From Aeromicrobium yanjiei (lineage in GTDB: Bacteria; Actinomycetota; Actinomycetes; Propionibacteriales; Nocardioidaceae): DNA of 64,000 bases. The position numbers were made by a program, and so were the translations under genes. The notes beneath the pieces are model-generated. The model made no database searches. It was not told where the DNA came from and saw only the letters and a list, made by a program, of their open reading frames with translations. Of the stretch, positions 8,254 to 17,700 are shown piece by piece. The DNA is taken from assembly GCF_009649075.1 (NCBI RefSeq), contig NZ_CP045737.1, positions 3,410,001 to 3,474,000 on the forward strand, in the 5' to 3' direction. Within the stretch, counting starts at the first letter, position 1. Each line of letters starts with the position of its first letter.

Positions 8254-9627
8254 TCACCGACCGGTCAGTCGATCGCCGATCCGCGCGAGGCGGCTCGGGC
8301 GGACGAGGCCACGGTCCTCGCGGCGATCGGCCTCCCGGTACAGGCCGTACATCGCGCGCACGCCGAGCCATCGCAGCGGCTCCGGCTCCCAGCGACGGAC
8401 CGACCGGTCGACCCACGGCAGGGCGGTGAGATCGGACTCGCGACCCAGCACGAGATCGGCGAGCGTACGCCCCGCGAGGTGGGTCGTGGTGAGCCCGCTG
8501 CCGACATAGCCGCCGGCCGAGCCGAGCCCGGTCGACGGGTCGTACGACACGCTCGCGCACCAGTCGCGGGGGACGCCGAGCACGCCGCACCACGCGTGGG
8601 CGATCGCCGCGCCACGGGTCGCGGGGAACATGCCGTGCAGGATGCCGGTCAGCGACTCGACGGTCCATGCCTGCGTCCGGCCGTCGACGTCGGTGCGGGA
8701 GCCGAACCGGTAGGGGATGCCGCGCCCGCCGAGCGCGATCCGGCCGTCGGCCGTGCGCTGTGCGTAGCAGTACGCGTTGGCCCGGTCCCCGAGCAGCTCG
8801 GCGCCCGCCCAGCCGATCTCGTCCCAGACCGCCTCGGGCAACGGATCCGTCACGATCATCGCCGAGTTCATGGGCAGCCACGTACGACGCTGGCCCCGCA
8901 CGCTCGCGGTGTATCCCTCGAGACAGCGCAGGATCCGGGCCGCCCGCACGACGCCGTGATCGGTCGTGGCGACGCCCGGCTCGATCCGGGTCACCCGGGT
9001 CCCCTCCAGGATGCGTACGCCGCGCCGCTCGGCCGCCGCGGCGATCCCGGCGACGAGCTTGGCCGGGTGCACCCGCGCGCAGTGCGGGCTGAACGTGGCA
9101 CCCACCGCACGGTCGACGCGCACCCGCTCGGCCAGCTCATCGACGCCCAGCTCGACGCGGTGCGAGTCGCCGAGCCCCCACGACGCGTCGTCGGCCAGGC
9201 CCTCGCGCAGACGGACGAGCTGGGACGGCGACCGTGCCACGTAGAGCACGCCGTCCTTGGCGATGTCGGCGTCGATGCCCTCGACCCGGCACACCTCGAT
9301 GACGTCGTCGACCGCCCGCTGCATCGCTCCCACGAGTGCCCGGACGCCCTCCGCGCCGTGCGTCGCGGCGTACCGTCCCTTGCTCCCCGACAGCTCGGCC
9401 GAGAGCCAGCCGCCGTTGCGGCCGGACGCCCCGAAGCCAGCGAACTCGGCCTCCAGCACCACGATGTCGAGCGACGGGTCGAGCCCTGCGAGGGCGTAGG
9501 CGGTCCACAGTCCGGTGAGTCCGCCGCCGACGATGCAGACATCGCAGTCGAGGTCTCCGTCCAGGCCGGGACGCTGCTCGGGCCGGCCGATCTGCTCCCA
9601 CCAGAACGAGACGCCGCCGTTGATCAC
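8254..9627 (-). CDS. FAD-dependent oxidoreductase, DAO/OrdL family
   Basis: A 457-residue flavoprotein of the D-amino-acid-oxidase fold. The N-terminal Rossmann motif is CDVCIVGGGLTGLWTAYALA, followed by VVLEAEFAGFGASGRNGGW, the hallmark of the gamma-glutamylputrescine oxidase/OrdL subgroup. The C-terminal FAD motif is GYVGSGLTTTHLAGRTLADL. Such enzymes oxidise primary or secondary amines, and the real substrate is not predictable. The GTG start at 9627 gives MINGGVSFWWEQ, the usual N-terminus with an aromatic WW. It precedes the riboswitch operon but has its own 3' end, so a thiamine (ThiO) role is not supported. Confidence 0.88.
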   Translation of the reverse strand: MINGGVSFWWEQIGRPEQRPGLDGDLDCDVCIVGGGLTGLWTAYALAGLDPSLDIVVLEAEFAGFGASGRNGGWLSAELSGSKGRYAATHGAEGVRALVGAMQRAVDDVIEVCRVEGIDADIAKDGVLYVARSPSQLVRLREGLADDASWGLGDSHRVELGVDELAERVRVDRAVGATFSPHCARVHPAKLVAGIAAAAERRGVRILEGTRVTRIEPGVATTDHGVVRAARILRCLEGYTASVRGQRRTWLPMNSAMIVTDPLPEAVWDEIGWAGAELLGDRANAYCYAQRTADGRIALGGRGIPYRFGSRTDVDGRTQAWTVESLTGILHGMFPATRGAAIAHAWCGVLGVPRDWCASVSYDPSTGLGSAGGYVGSGLTTTHLAGRTLADLVLGRESDLTALPWVDRSVRRWEPEPLRWLGVRAMYGLYREADRREDRGLVRPSRLARIGDRLTGR

Positions 9628-9669
9628 GTCCTCATGCTGTCACCGCCGGACGCCGATAGCGTGGGGACC

Positions 9670-10338
9670 ATGACGACCGCAGAGAACTTCCTGCTCGTGC
9701 TGACCGACTCCGACACCGGCAAGGCCCCGATCGGACAGATGGCCGTCGAGCCCGTGTTCGGCGGGGCGTTCTTGTTCGACCTCGTCGCGGCCGGTCGGCT
9801 CGAGCTGCAGGGCACGGGACGCAAGGCGCGCCTCGTCGTGACGGATCCGACCCCGGTGCCGGATCCACTGCTGCAAGCGGCGTTCGAGCGCGTCCTCTCG
9901 GCGCGCCGTCCGCTGACGCCGCAGAGCGCGGTCTCGCGGCTGGGCAAGAAGGGTCGCGAGCGGACGTACGACGCGCTCGCCGCCGCGGGTGCCGTGCGTC
10001 CGCGCCCGGAGAAGGCACTCGGCCTCTTCCCGGTGACCCGCCACGACGTGGTGGACGTCGCTCGCCGCGAGGCGCTGCTGGCAGGCATACGCGCGAGCCT
10101 GCTGAACGGCCAGCCGGCCGACGAGACCACCGGCCCGATCATCGGTCTGCTGTCGGCCGCCGACCTGACCAAGGCTGTCGTCGACAAGCCCGACCGCTCC
10201 CTGGCCAAGGCGCGCGCGAAGGTCATCTCCGAGGGCGACTGGGCCAGCGCGAGCGTGCGCAAGGCCATCCAGGCCGCGCAGAGCGCGATCACGACGACCA
10301 TCGTCGCGGCGACCATCGTCACTAGCTCGTCCAGCTGA
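9670..10338 (+). CDS. GPP34 family phosphoprotein (Golgi phosphoprotein 3-like)
   Basis: A 222-residue protein with the GPP34 N-terminal core (ENFLLVLTDSDTGK, FGGAFLFDLVAAGRLELQG). The later hairpin-type RLGKKGRERTYDALAAAGAVRPR is also typical. Eukaryotic members bind PtdIns4P at the Golgi, whereas the role of the many actinobacterial paralogues is unknown. The C-terminus carries a short hydrophobic/Ser run (TTTIVAATIVTSSSS). The ATG is supported by a leaderless -10 TAGCGT seven nt upstream. It is divergent from the FAD oxidoreductase gene (42 bp apart) and ends before a strong hairpin shared with the convergent secreted hydrolase gene. Confidence 0.88.
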   Translation: MTTAENFLLVLTDSDTGKAPIGQMAVEPVFGGAFLFDLVAAGRLELQGTGRKARLVVTDPTPVPDPLLQAAFERVLSARRPLTPQSAVSRLGKKGRERTYDALAAAGAVRPRPEKALGLFPVTRHDVVDVARREALLAGIRASLLNGQPADETTGPIIGLLSAADLTKAVVDKPDRSLAKARAKVISEGDWASASVRKAIQAAQSAITTTIVAATIVTSSSS

Positions 10339-10345
10339 TCCGCAC

Positions 10346-10384
10346 GCGAACGGGAAGGGACCCGAAGGCCCCTCCCCGTTGCGC
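10346..10384. terminator. Hairpin terminator between convergent genes
   Basis: AACGGGAAGGG pairs with CCCTCCCCGTT (one mismatch), flanked by GCG/CGC, in the 57 bp between the convergent GPP34 and hydrolase genes. No long T-run follows on either strand. A bidirectional terminator is the natural reading. Confidence 0.6.
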
Positions 10385-10395
10385 TCCTGCCCGGA

Positions 10396-13300
10396 CTACT
10401 TGGTGATCCTCACCGCCTTCGTGGGGCTGGTGACGCCCGCGTAGTTGCCGTTGCCGGAGTACACCGACTTAATGCGAGCCGTGCCGGTCTTGGTGACCTT
10501 GACCTTGGTGCTCACGACGCCCTTGGCGGCCGCCGAGACCTTCAGCGTGCGGGTCAGGACGTACTTCCCGCCGGACTTCTTGACGTAGACCTTGACCGTG
10601 CCGGTCGGCTGGGTGCCCGCCGTCGCGCCGCGGACGTAGGTCTTGACCGTGAAGGACTTGCCCTTCTTGACCTTCGACTTCGACGAGGTCTTGGCCGTCG
10701 TGGCCTTCTTCTTGACCACGTGCTTCGCCGTGGCGACCCCGCTGGGGTCGACCTTGTCGGTGCCGTTGAAGACCGCCTCGACGTCGTACGTGCCGGCGTT
10801 GAGCGTCTTCGGCAGGCTGAACGTCGCCGTGCCCTCGTCGCCGAGCTGCACGTCGAACGAGGTGCTGCCGTAGGAGACGGTCACCGTGCCGCCGTCGCCG
10901 TTGGCGACGCCGACCGAGCCCTTGACGCCCGTGCCGTACACCGAGGTGTCCGACGCCAGCACCATCGCGATGCCCGACTTGCCCTTGGTGAGGGTCAGCC
11001 CGACCACGTTGGACTCCGAGCGCTGGGCCGAGGCCGTCTGCCCGAACGCCGCGGTGAACGAGTGCTCGCCGGCCTTGAAGCCCGCGGGGACCTCGAGCGT
11101 CGCCGTGCCGTCCGTGACGTCAGCGGTCCCCAGGGACGTGTCGCCGTCGAAGAACTCGACGGTCCCTGCCGTGTCGGTGCCCGTGACGGTCGCGGTCAGC
11201 GTGGCGCTCTCGTTGATCCCCGGGATCTCCGGGGACAGTGCGAGCGTCGTCGCGGTGGCGGTGAGCACGGAGATCGAGCCCGTGGAGGTGAACCCGGTTC
11301 CCGAGCCGACCGCCGTGACGGTCGCCTCGCCGATCGCGGCGTCCGTGGGCAGAGCAGCCGTGAGGACGACCGTGCCGCTCGCGTCGGCCAGCGCCTCACC
11401 GAGGCTCGCGGCGCCCACCGTGAAGGCCACGGACTCGCCCGAGCGGTAGCCCGAGGCCGTGAACGTCACCTGGTCGCCGGGGGCCGGCGTCGTGTCGCTG
11501 ACCGTGACCGCACCGGTCGTCCCGGACGCCGCCAGCTCGGCACACGCATCGCCCTGCACACCAGCCGCGGGCAGTGCCACGGCGGAGCCGGTCACGCCGT
11601 CGTCCTCGCGGACGACGAGGTTGTCCAGCGCCTTCGAGCCCATGACGGCGCCCGAGGTGTTGATGACGGACGTCTTGATCACCGTGCTGTTGGTCGAGCT
11701 GGCCAGCTTGTCGCCGAGGATCGGCGACGAGACGACCTTGCACGTCTCGCCCGGGGCGAAGGTGACCTTCTCCATCGTGATGCCGCCGCGCCCCGTGGCC
11801 GACCCGAGGACCGACACGTAGCCCGTGACCGGGGTGGACGCCTTGTCGCTCAGGTAGACCGCGATGTCGGCGGTGCCGGGGGCATCACCCTCCGCGACCG
11901 ACGTGCCGCGGACGTTGATCGTCGTCTCGGTCTTGACCGCGGGCGTGCCCACCGAGGACGACTCGAATGCGAGGTCCGAGAGGTAGACCGCGCCGGCGGG
12001 GGTCTCGTCAGCACCCGTCGCCGCGGCGAACCGCACCTCACGGATGTCCGACACGTCCAGGCCTGCGTCCTTCAGTGCGGACGTCGGCACGTTGACCTGC
12101 TGCAGCACGAGCTTCTTCAGCAGTGCGGACGTCCCCGACGCCGGCAGGCGGTTGACCGCCAGCGGGTTCAGGGCCGAGACCTTCGAGCTGTAGGTCGCAC
12201 CCTCGGCGTCGATGACGCTGAGGGTCAGGTCGGTGCCGGCCTGGACCGACTCGTCGGCAGCGATCTTGACCGACAGACGCTCCGCACCAGCAGCGTTGCG
12301 CGCCTTGGCCGGCACGCCGACCCGCAGCTCGCTCGGCGTCTGGCCTGCCGTGAGTGCCGTCCACGCGAGCTTGGTGACCGGCGTCGCCGGCACGTTGCCG
12401 CCGTTGCTCGCCGGCGTCCAGTGCGGAGCCGCCGACGTGTTGATCGACGTCGTGCAGGCCGGCAGCGCCTGCGGGACCGTACGACCTGCCGCGCTCGCGC
12501 ACACCGTGGCCGTCGCGGAGCCGACCGGACGGACCAGCGAGCTGGTCGACTCGAACGACGTGATCGTGGCGCGGGCCGAGGCCGGAGCCGTCGAGACGCT
12601 GCGGACGTCCTCACCGTTGAGCACGGCGGGAACCGTGCCCGATCCGTCGAACATGGGCAGGAACTGCTTCTCGCCACCGAGGGTCAGGCGGAACCAGCCG
12701 GCCATGTAGGCCGTGCCCATGTCGTACTGCTCCTGCGCCGTCATGCGGATGTTGGTGGCCGAGCGCGGACCGCAGACCGCGTCGGTCGACGTCGCGCCCC
12801 AGTCGTCGCTCACCGAGTAGCCGTACACACCGGGTGTCCAGACCGTGTTGAAGAAGTTGTGGTTGGCGCCCATCGCCCACACGCCGCTGCGCAGCGAGTC
12901 GTCGTCGAACGCGTAGCGCGAGTCGTCCAGCATGTGCTGGCCCTGCTGGTTGGAGACGTCGCCGTCGCAGTAGGGCAGGATCACGTTCATCGCGACGTTC
13001 GGGACGGTCATGCGCGCGAAGTCGACCGGCGCGAGGGGCAGGATCGTCTTGATCCCCCACGGCTTGTCGAGCGCCTGGTTGAGGGTTGCCGCGGAGGTGA
13101 CGCCCTCGCCGCCTCGGGAGTGGCCCATCATGCCGACGTCGGTCAGGTCGAAGCGACCGACGAGGTCTGCGGGGCTCATCGGCTGCGTCGCCTCGGTCAG
13201 GCCCGGGAGCGGGCTCTGGTCGGCCAGGGCCTCGGCGAGGGTGACGTCCTTGTCGGTCTGCGCGTCGAAGTAGCTGAGCGGCTGGCCCTTGCCCGCCTTG

Positions 13301-14121
13301 TCGAGCATCGAGAGCGTGTCGAGCAGCAGCTGTCCGCGTGCCTGCGCACCCTGGTCGAGCGCGAGCTGGTTGTCGTTGGAGTTGATCGCGTTGGCCGCGA
13401 TCGAGACGACCGCGTAGCCGTGACTCGCCAGCGCACGGGCCGTGCCGTCGTAGCCGGCGAAGCTCGGGACGTTGATCTGTCCGGGGTTGCAGGGCCAACG
13501 CGTCGCAGGCGTCACGCCGGTGCTGCACGAGGTGTGACGGCCGTGCAGGAGCAGCACGGTCGGGCGCGCCCCGCCGGTCTTGGGCAGGTAGATCTTGCCC
13601 TGCATCTCACCCTTGATGCCGCCGATGCCGGCCAGGGGGACGGACTGCGCGCCGAAGTTGTAGACCGACTCGGTGAACTCGTAGCGACCGGTCGAGGCGG
13701 GGTTGGCGTCGAGCTCCTCGGCCTGCGCCGCGAGCGGTGCTGCGGTCGCGGCAGCGCCTAGGCGGGCGGCGATGCCGGTCGACGGCTTGCTGAACCAGCC
13801 GGCGTCCACGTCGTCGGCCTTGACGACACCCGCGTCGGTCGTGAACACCGAGAGGCTCTTGCCGTCGCCGGACTCGGTCGCGATGCCGATCGACCGGCCG
13901 TCGACCTCGATCGTGGGCGCGTCCGAGACCATGGGCAGCTTCTTGTCCAGGTCGACCGTGACGAGATAGCCGCCGGGGGCCTGGGAGACCGACCAGTCCG
14001 AGCCGGAGGCGAGCTCTCCGTCTGCGGCTGACGCACCGGACGGCAGGGACACCAAGGGGATGGTCACGAGGGCGGCGGTCAGACCGAGTCGCCATCCGTG
14101 ACGTCGTTGAGATAACAACAC
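10396..14121 (-). CDS. Large secreted alpha/beta hydrolase with C-terminal Ig-like repeats
   Basis: The predicted precursor is 1241 residues. A signal peptide occupies about 1-34 (RRHGWRLGLTAALVTIPLVSLPSGASA). The alpha/beta hydrolase domain spans about 140-450, with an oxyanion HG (LLLHGRHTSC, ~190), nucleophile elbow GHSRGGEG (~331), an Asp in YCDGDVSN (~386) and the catalytic His in GANHNFF (~420). This looks like the cutinase/PAF-acetylhydrolase-like esterases. A beta-rich middle part and two or three bacterial Ig-like domains follow (about 880-1241), ending in a Lys-rich IRITK-type repeat with no sortase or transmembrane anchor. The start is GTG at 14121 or TTG at 14118, after AAGGAG. 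The substrate is unknown and could be a polyester, lipid or peptide ester. Confidence 0.85.
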   Translation of the reverse strand: MLLSQRRHGWRLGLTAALVTIPLVSLPSGASAADGELASGSDWSVSQAPGGYLVTVDLDKKLPMVSDAPTIEVDGRSIGIATESGDGKSLSVFTTDAGVVKADDVDAGWFSKPSTGIAARLGAAATAAPLAAQAEELDANPASTGRYEFTESVYNFGAQSVPLAGIGGIKGEMQGKIYLPKTGGARPTVLLLHGRHTSCSTGVTPATRWPCNPGQINVPSFAGYDGTARALASHGYAVVSIAANAINSNDNQLALDQGAQARGQLLLDTLSMLDKAGKGQPLSYFDAQTDKDVTLAEALADQSPLPGLTEATQPMSPADLVGRFDLTDVGMMGHSRGGEGVTSAATLNQALDKPWGIKTILPLAPVDFARMTVPNVAMNVILPYCDGDVSNQQGQHMLDDSRYAFDDDSLRSGVWAMGANHNFFNTVWTPGVYGYSVSDDWGATSTDAVCGPRSATNIRMTAQEQYDMGTAYMAGWFRLTLGGEKQFLPMFDGSGTVPAVLNGEDVRSVSTAPASARATITSFESTSSLVRPVGSATATVCASAAGRTVPQALPACTTSINTSAAPHWTPASNGGNVPATPVTKLAWTALTAGQTPSELRVGVPAKARNAAGAERLSVKIAADESVQAGTDLTLSVIDAEGATYSSKVSALNPLAVNRLPASGTSALLKKLVLQQVNVPTSALKDAGLDVSDIREVRFAAATGADETPAGAVYLSDLAFESSSVGTPAVKTETTINVRGTSVAEGDAPGTADIAVYLSDKASTPVTGYVSVLGSATGRGGITMEKVTFAPGETCKVVSSPILGDKLASSTNSTVIKTSVINTSGAVMGSKALDNLVVREDDGVTGSAVALPAAGVQGDACAELAASGTTGAVTVSDTTPAPGDQVTFTASGYRSGESVAFTVGAASLGEALADASGTVVLTAALPTDAAIGEATVTAVGSGTGFTSTGSISVLTATATTLALSPEIPGINESATLTATVTGTDTAGTVEFFDGDTSLGTADVTDGTATLEVPAGFKAGEHSFTAAFGQTASAQRSESNVVGLTLTKGKSGIAMVLASDTSVYGTGVKGSVGVANGDGGTVTVSYGSTSFDVQLGDEGTATFSLPKTLNAGTYDVEAVFNGTDKVDPSGVATAKHVVKKKATTAKTSSKSKVKKGKSFTVKTYVRGATAGTQPTGTVKVYVKKSGGKYVLTRTLKVSAAAKGVVSTKVKVTKTGTARIKSVYSGNGNYAGVTSPTKAVRITK

Positions 14122-14354
14122 ACAGCTCCTTAACGGGGGATGTCCGTCCGGCATGTCGACAACGTCGACCGGGAGACTCGGGCGGGCGCGACCAGCGTCG
14201 ACGCACTCGGTTTCTGGATGGTTTCGCCGTACGTCACGAGCGTGTTTCGAAGTCGCCTCGGCGGTTAACAAATGGCGTCGGACCACGTCGGCGCGTGTGC
14301 TATCGACGTGTGCGCGGGCCCGCAGCCCAACCGGCGGTAGGACAGAATGTGGCC

Positions 14355-14897
14355 ATGTCCGTGCGCACCCCTGACCCGAATCCCGGCTGGCTCCCCGACT
14401 TCGCCCTCGACGAGACGCGGGCCCGCGTGCCGATCCTGTACGTCGAGGCCGTCCCGGTGCGCGTCGACGCGAACGGCAACGTCGAGCACATCGGCATCCT
14501 GCTGCGCGGCTCGTCGACGACCGGCGCGATGACCCGCACCTTGGTGTCCGGTCGCGTCCTGCACGGGGAGGCGGTCCGCGACGCGCTGCTGCGCAACCTC
14601 GAGAAGGACCTGGGGCCGACGGCGTTCCCGCAGCTGCCGACCTCGATCGTGCCGTTCACGGTCGCGGAGTACCTCCCCTTCCCCGGCGTCTCCGCGCTGC
14701 ACGATCCGCGTCAGCACGCGGTCGCACTGGCGTACGTCGTCGCCGTGACCGGTGAGTGCAACCCGCGCCAGGACGCCCTCGAGCTCACCTGGCTCACGCC
14801 CGAGGAGGCCGCGCACCCCGACGTGCTGGCCGACATGGAGGGTGGCCGCGGCGTGCTGCTCAAGCAGGCCCTCGCCCACGTGGGCGCCCTGCGCTGA
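14355..14897 (+). CDS. DUF4916 NUDIX-like protein
   Basis: A 180-residue protein of the actinobacterial DUF4916 family, which has a NUDIX fold. The region GRVLHGEAVRDALLRNLEKDLGP resembles a NUDIX box, but the central REuxEE is replaced (RNLEKD), so classical Mg-dependent diphosphate hydrolysis is doubtful. HAVALAYVVAVTGECNPRQDALELTWLTPEEA is typical of the family C-terminal half. The stop codon overlaps the start of the next gene by one base (TGATG), so the pair is probably cotranscribed. A -10-like CAGAAT lies six nt before the ATG. Confidence 0.85.
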   Translation: MSVRTPDPNPGWLPDFALDETRARVPILYVEAVPVRVDANGNVEHIGILLRGSSTTGAMTRTLVSGRVLHGEAVRDALLRNLEKDLGPTAFPQLPTSIVPFTVAEYLPFPGVSALHDPRQHAVALAYVVAVTGECNPRQDALELTWLTPEEAAHPDVLADMEGGRGVLLKQALAHVGALR

Positions 14898-15352
14898 TGT
14901 CGTCCCTGCTCGTCCGAGCAGCCGTCGAGGACGACCTGGCAGTGATCCTCGGTTTGACCGCCGAGGACTCGATGCACTACTTCGACGAGCCGGCGGGCGT
15001 CTCGACCCGCCAGCGCGCGGCCTTCGCAGAGATCATCGCCGACGCGCACCAGGACCTCCTGGTCGGTGAGATCGACGGGACGGTCGTCTGCACCGCCCAG
15101 GTCACCTGGATGCGCATGCTGTCGGCCGACGGCGGGCTCTACTGCCAGGTGGAGGCGGTGCGCACGGCCGCAGCATCCCGGGGGCGCGGCATCGGCGGCG
15201 AGCTGATGGCCTGGATCGAGGCCGACGCTCGCCGGCGCGGCGCCGCACGGCTGCAGCTGACCAGCAACCGGCAGCGCACGCGGGCTCATGCGTTCTACGG
15301 GCGGCTGGGCTACGTCGCGTCTCACGTGGGGATGAAGAAGAACCTGTTGTGA
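14897..15352 (+). CDS. GNAT family N-acetyltransferase
   Basis: A 151-residue GNAT acyltransferase. The acetyl-CoA pyrophosphate-binding motif A is visible as VRTAAASRGRGIGGELMAWIEADARRRG, and the C-terminal RTRAHAFYGRLGYVASHVGMKKNL is the usual strand-helix end. It should transfer acetyl from acetyl-CoA to an amine, and the substrate is unknown. The ATG overlaps the DUF4916 stop (TGATG). Confidence 0.88.
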   Translation: MSSLLVRAAVEDDLAVILGLTAEDSMHYFDEPAGVSTRQRAAFAEIIADAHQDLLVGEIDGTVVCTAQVTWMRMLSADGGLYCQVEAVRTAAASRGRGIGGELMAWIEADARRRGAARLQLTSNRQRTRAHAFYGRLGYVASHVGMKKNLL

Positions 15353-15412
15353 CGCGCAGCCCGGCCGGGCGTAGTCTGAATCCTGAGACAGTTCGTATCA
15401 GGATGTGGACAT

Positions 15413-16606
15413 ATGAGTGAGACCGGGGCGCGCGCACCGAGCCGCTGGCTGATGCTCGGCGTCTCGATGCTCGGTCAGGTCGCCGCCACGATCTACGTCA
15501 ACGGCGCCCCGTTCCTCATCCCCTACCTGCACCTTGAGCGCGGGCTGAGCCTGCCCGAGGCCGGCGTCATCGCGGCTGCGCCGTTCGTGGGGGTCATGGC
15601 CACCCTCGTCCTGTGGGGGCTGGTGGTCGACCGGATCGGGGAACGCGCCAGCATGGCGGCGGGCCTGGCGATCGTCACCGTGGGCGCGACGGGGGCCGCG
15701 TTCAGCTCGTCTCTGGTCGCGCTCGGCGCCTGGTTCGTCCTCGGTGGCATCGGTGCGGGCAGTACCAACTCCGCGAGCGGGCGCATCGTGGTCGGCTGGT
15801 TCCCGGCCCACCGCCGTGGTCTCGCGATGGGCATCAGGCAGACCGCCCTGCCGCTCGGCGTCGGCGCCGCCGCCCTGCTGGTGCCCAACACGGTCTCCAC
15901 GGAGGGGCTCCGCGCGACCCTGCTCGTCACGGCGGCGATCTGTGCCGCGGCGACCGCACTCGCGGCCCTGCTGATCGTCGACCCGCCCCGGCCCAGCCGC
16001 GAGCAGGCCGCCGACAGCGGACAGCTCGTCAACCCGTACCGCCGCGACCACCGCCTCACCCGCATCCACCTGGCCTCGGCCCTGCTCGTGATCCCGCAGT
16101 TCACGGTCTGGACCTACATGCTGGTCTGGCTGATCGACGAGAAGGGCTGGTCGACGTTCGCCGCGAGTGCGCTGGTCGCCGCGACCCAGCTGCTCGGCGC
16201 GGCCGGCCGGATCGGCGCGGGCTGGTGGTCCGACCGAGTCGGCAGCCGGCTGGGCCCGATGCGCGTGGTCGCGATCGCCGCGGCGGCGACGATGCTGGCC
16301 CTGGGCCTGCTGTCCGGGACCCCCCTCGGCATCGCGCTGATCGTCATCGCGACGGCCGTGACGGTCGCCGACAACGGCTTGGCGTTCACGTCCGTGGCCG
16401 AGATCGGCGGTCCGTACTGGTCCGGACGGGCCATGGGCCTGCAGAACACCGGCCAGTACGTCGTCTCGGCCGCAGTGCCCCCGCTGATCGGCGCGCTCAT
16501 CTCCGGGCACGGCTACGCGGTCGCGTTCGCAGTCGTCGCGCTCGCCCCGCTCCTCGCGATCCCCCTCGTCCCAGTCCGAGGCGAACGCCTCTCAGCGACC
16601 GACTGA
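15413..16606 (+). CDS. MFS transporter, probable efflux or solute carrier
   Basis: A 397-residue major facilitator with about 12 hydrophobic segments. The loop 2-3 motif is GLVVDRIGERASM, and the equivalent second-half loop is GAGWWSDRVGSRLG. Its N-half (FVLGGIGAGSTNSASGRIVVGWFPAHRRGLAMGIRQTALPLG) resembles the cyanate/nitrate-type CynX-NarK branch, where GWFP..RRG(L)AMG is common. The substrate is unpredictable. It converges with the AraC-type regulator gene, and the two coding ends overlap by 15 bp. Confidence 0.88.
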   Translation: MSETGARAPSRWLMLGVSMLGQVAATIYVNGAPFLIPYLHLERGLSLPEAGVIAAAPFVGVMATLVLWGLVVDRIGERASMAAGLAIVTVGATGAAFSSSLVALGAWFVLGGIGAGSTNSASGRIVVGWFPAHRRGLAMGIRQTALPLGVGAAALLVPNTVSTEGLRATLLVTAAICAAATALAALLIVDPPRPSREQAADSGQLVNPYRRDHRLTRIHLASALLVIPQFTVWTYMLVWLIDEKGWSTFAASALVAATQLLGAAGRIGAGWWSDRVGSRLGPMRVVAIAAAATMLALGLLSGTPLGIALIVIATAVTVADNGLAFTSVAEIGGPYWSGRAMGLQNTGQYVVSAAVPPLIGALISGHGYAVAFAVVALAPLLAIPLVPVRGERLSATD

Positions 16607-17536
16607 CCCAGCCCGCGCCTCGCGAGGACTCAGGCCGTACGCGTCGCGGAAGGCGCCGTTGAACGTGCTGACCGACCCGAATCCCGAGGCGTGCGCGATG
16701 TCGGCCACGCTCCGATGCACCTCGGCCGGGTCGTCGAGCCGTGCCCGGGCGCGGGCCAACCGGGTCGAGCGGATCATCTCGGACGGAGTCGTACCCGCGG
16801 CCTGGGCGACTGACTGGACCTGCCGCAGGGACCAGCCGAGCCGACGCGCCAGCGAGGACGGCGTCAGGGTCGGGTCGTCGGACTGAGCGCGCACCAGCGC
16901 GACAGCGGCCTGCGCCAGCTCGGGCCATCGCTCAGTCGCGTCGTCGGCCAGGCACTGGGCCAGGAGCCGCGCCAGCGCGGCCGTCACCTCGCGGAAGTCC
17001 GTCTCCGACAGCTGTCGCCGCTCGGCCGACAACTGTGTCGTCATCGAGGCGACCACGGCACCCATCCCCGAGCGCAGGTCCAGCACCCGCGGCTCCCGCG
17101 GGATGATCGCCCGCGGCCACATCGACTCGGGGACGCTCACGACCCACGCTCGCGCCCCCGCCCCGTGTGAGAGCGCGAAGGCCGACGTCATCGACACCGC
17201 GACGGCGCCGCCGGGCCCGACCCGCACCTCGCCGTCGGGGCGTGTCACCCGAAGCTCCCCCGTGCGCGGAACGAGCACCCGCAGGCTGCGGTCGTCGTCC
17301 GTCCGGGCCGCGCGGGCCCGTCGCTCGTACGTGATCGCATCGGAGCTGAACTCCACGAGCTGCAGCTCGCCCGAGCGCTGGACGACTGTTTCGCCCCAGA
17401 ACCCGGAAGGCCGCTCGAAGACGAAGTCGAGGCCCCCGTGATTGAACCGCACGTGCTCGCGCCAGAGGTCGGGACGATCCGACGCCTCGACATCGGACGT
17501 GTCGAGGTGCGACACCTCGTAGTCCGTGCCGACCAC
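16592..17536 (-). CDS. AraC family transcriptional regulator
   Basis: About 314 residues. The C-terminal HTH (about 215-310) contains LARRLGWSLRQVQSVAQAAGTTPSEMIRSTRLARAR and the second helix-turn-helix SVADIAHASGFGSVSTFNGAFRDAYGLSPREAR. The N-terminal half resembles the AraC-binding-like domain 2 (FEVSD..W). The start is placed at GTG 17536, seven nt after GGAGG. GTG 17539 and ATG 17560 are alternatives. It lies divergent from the alpha/beta hydrolase gene, whose expression it may control. Confidence 0.88.
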   Translation of the reverse strand: MVGTDYEVSHLDTSDVEASDRPDLWREHVRFNHGGLDFVFERPSGFWGETVVQRSGELQLVEFSSDAITYERRARAARTDDDRSLRVLVPRTGELRVTRPDGEVRVGPGGAVAVSMTSAFALSHGAGARAWVVSVPESMWPRAIIPREPRVLDLRSGMGAVVASMTTQLSAERRQLSETDFREVTAALARLLAQCLADDATERWPELAQAAVALVRAQSDDPTLTPSSLARRLGWSLRQVQSVAQAAGTTPSEMIRSTRLARARARLDDPAEVHRSVADIAHASGFGSVSTFNGAFRDAYGLSPREARAGSVGR

Positions 17537-17700
17537 CACACCGCCTCCGCACCGCGCCATGGGCACCGCGCACGGGGCATCGTGCGCGTCACCGTCAGCT
17601 CGCTGCGCGTTCCCGGAAGACCCTCGCAGCCGAACGCCTGGATGCTGGACCTTATCGTGTCGCTCGTCACATCGGGCGGCAAAGATCCGAGGAGACACAC

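Noticed and set aside
8254..9627. ThiO glycine oxidase role for the FAD oxidoreductase beside the TPP riboswitch
   Set aside because: It lies upstream of the riboswitch, not under it, and its GASGRNGGW motif places it in the OrdL/PuuB subgroup.
10720..13761. A 1013-codon plus-strand frame opposite the secreted hydrolase
   Set aside because: The Arg/Val/Gly-rich translation has no motif. The opposite strand has a signal peptide, catalytic triad and Ig-like repeats.
14355..14897. Active NUDIX hydrolase
   Set aside because: The NUDIX box lacks the REuxEE core (RNLEKD), so only the fold, not the activity, is supported.
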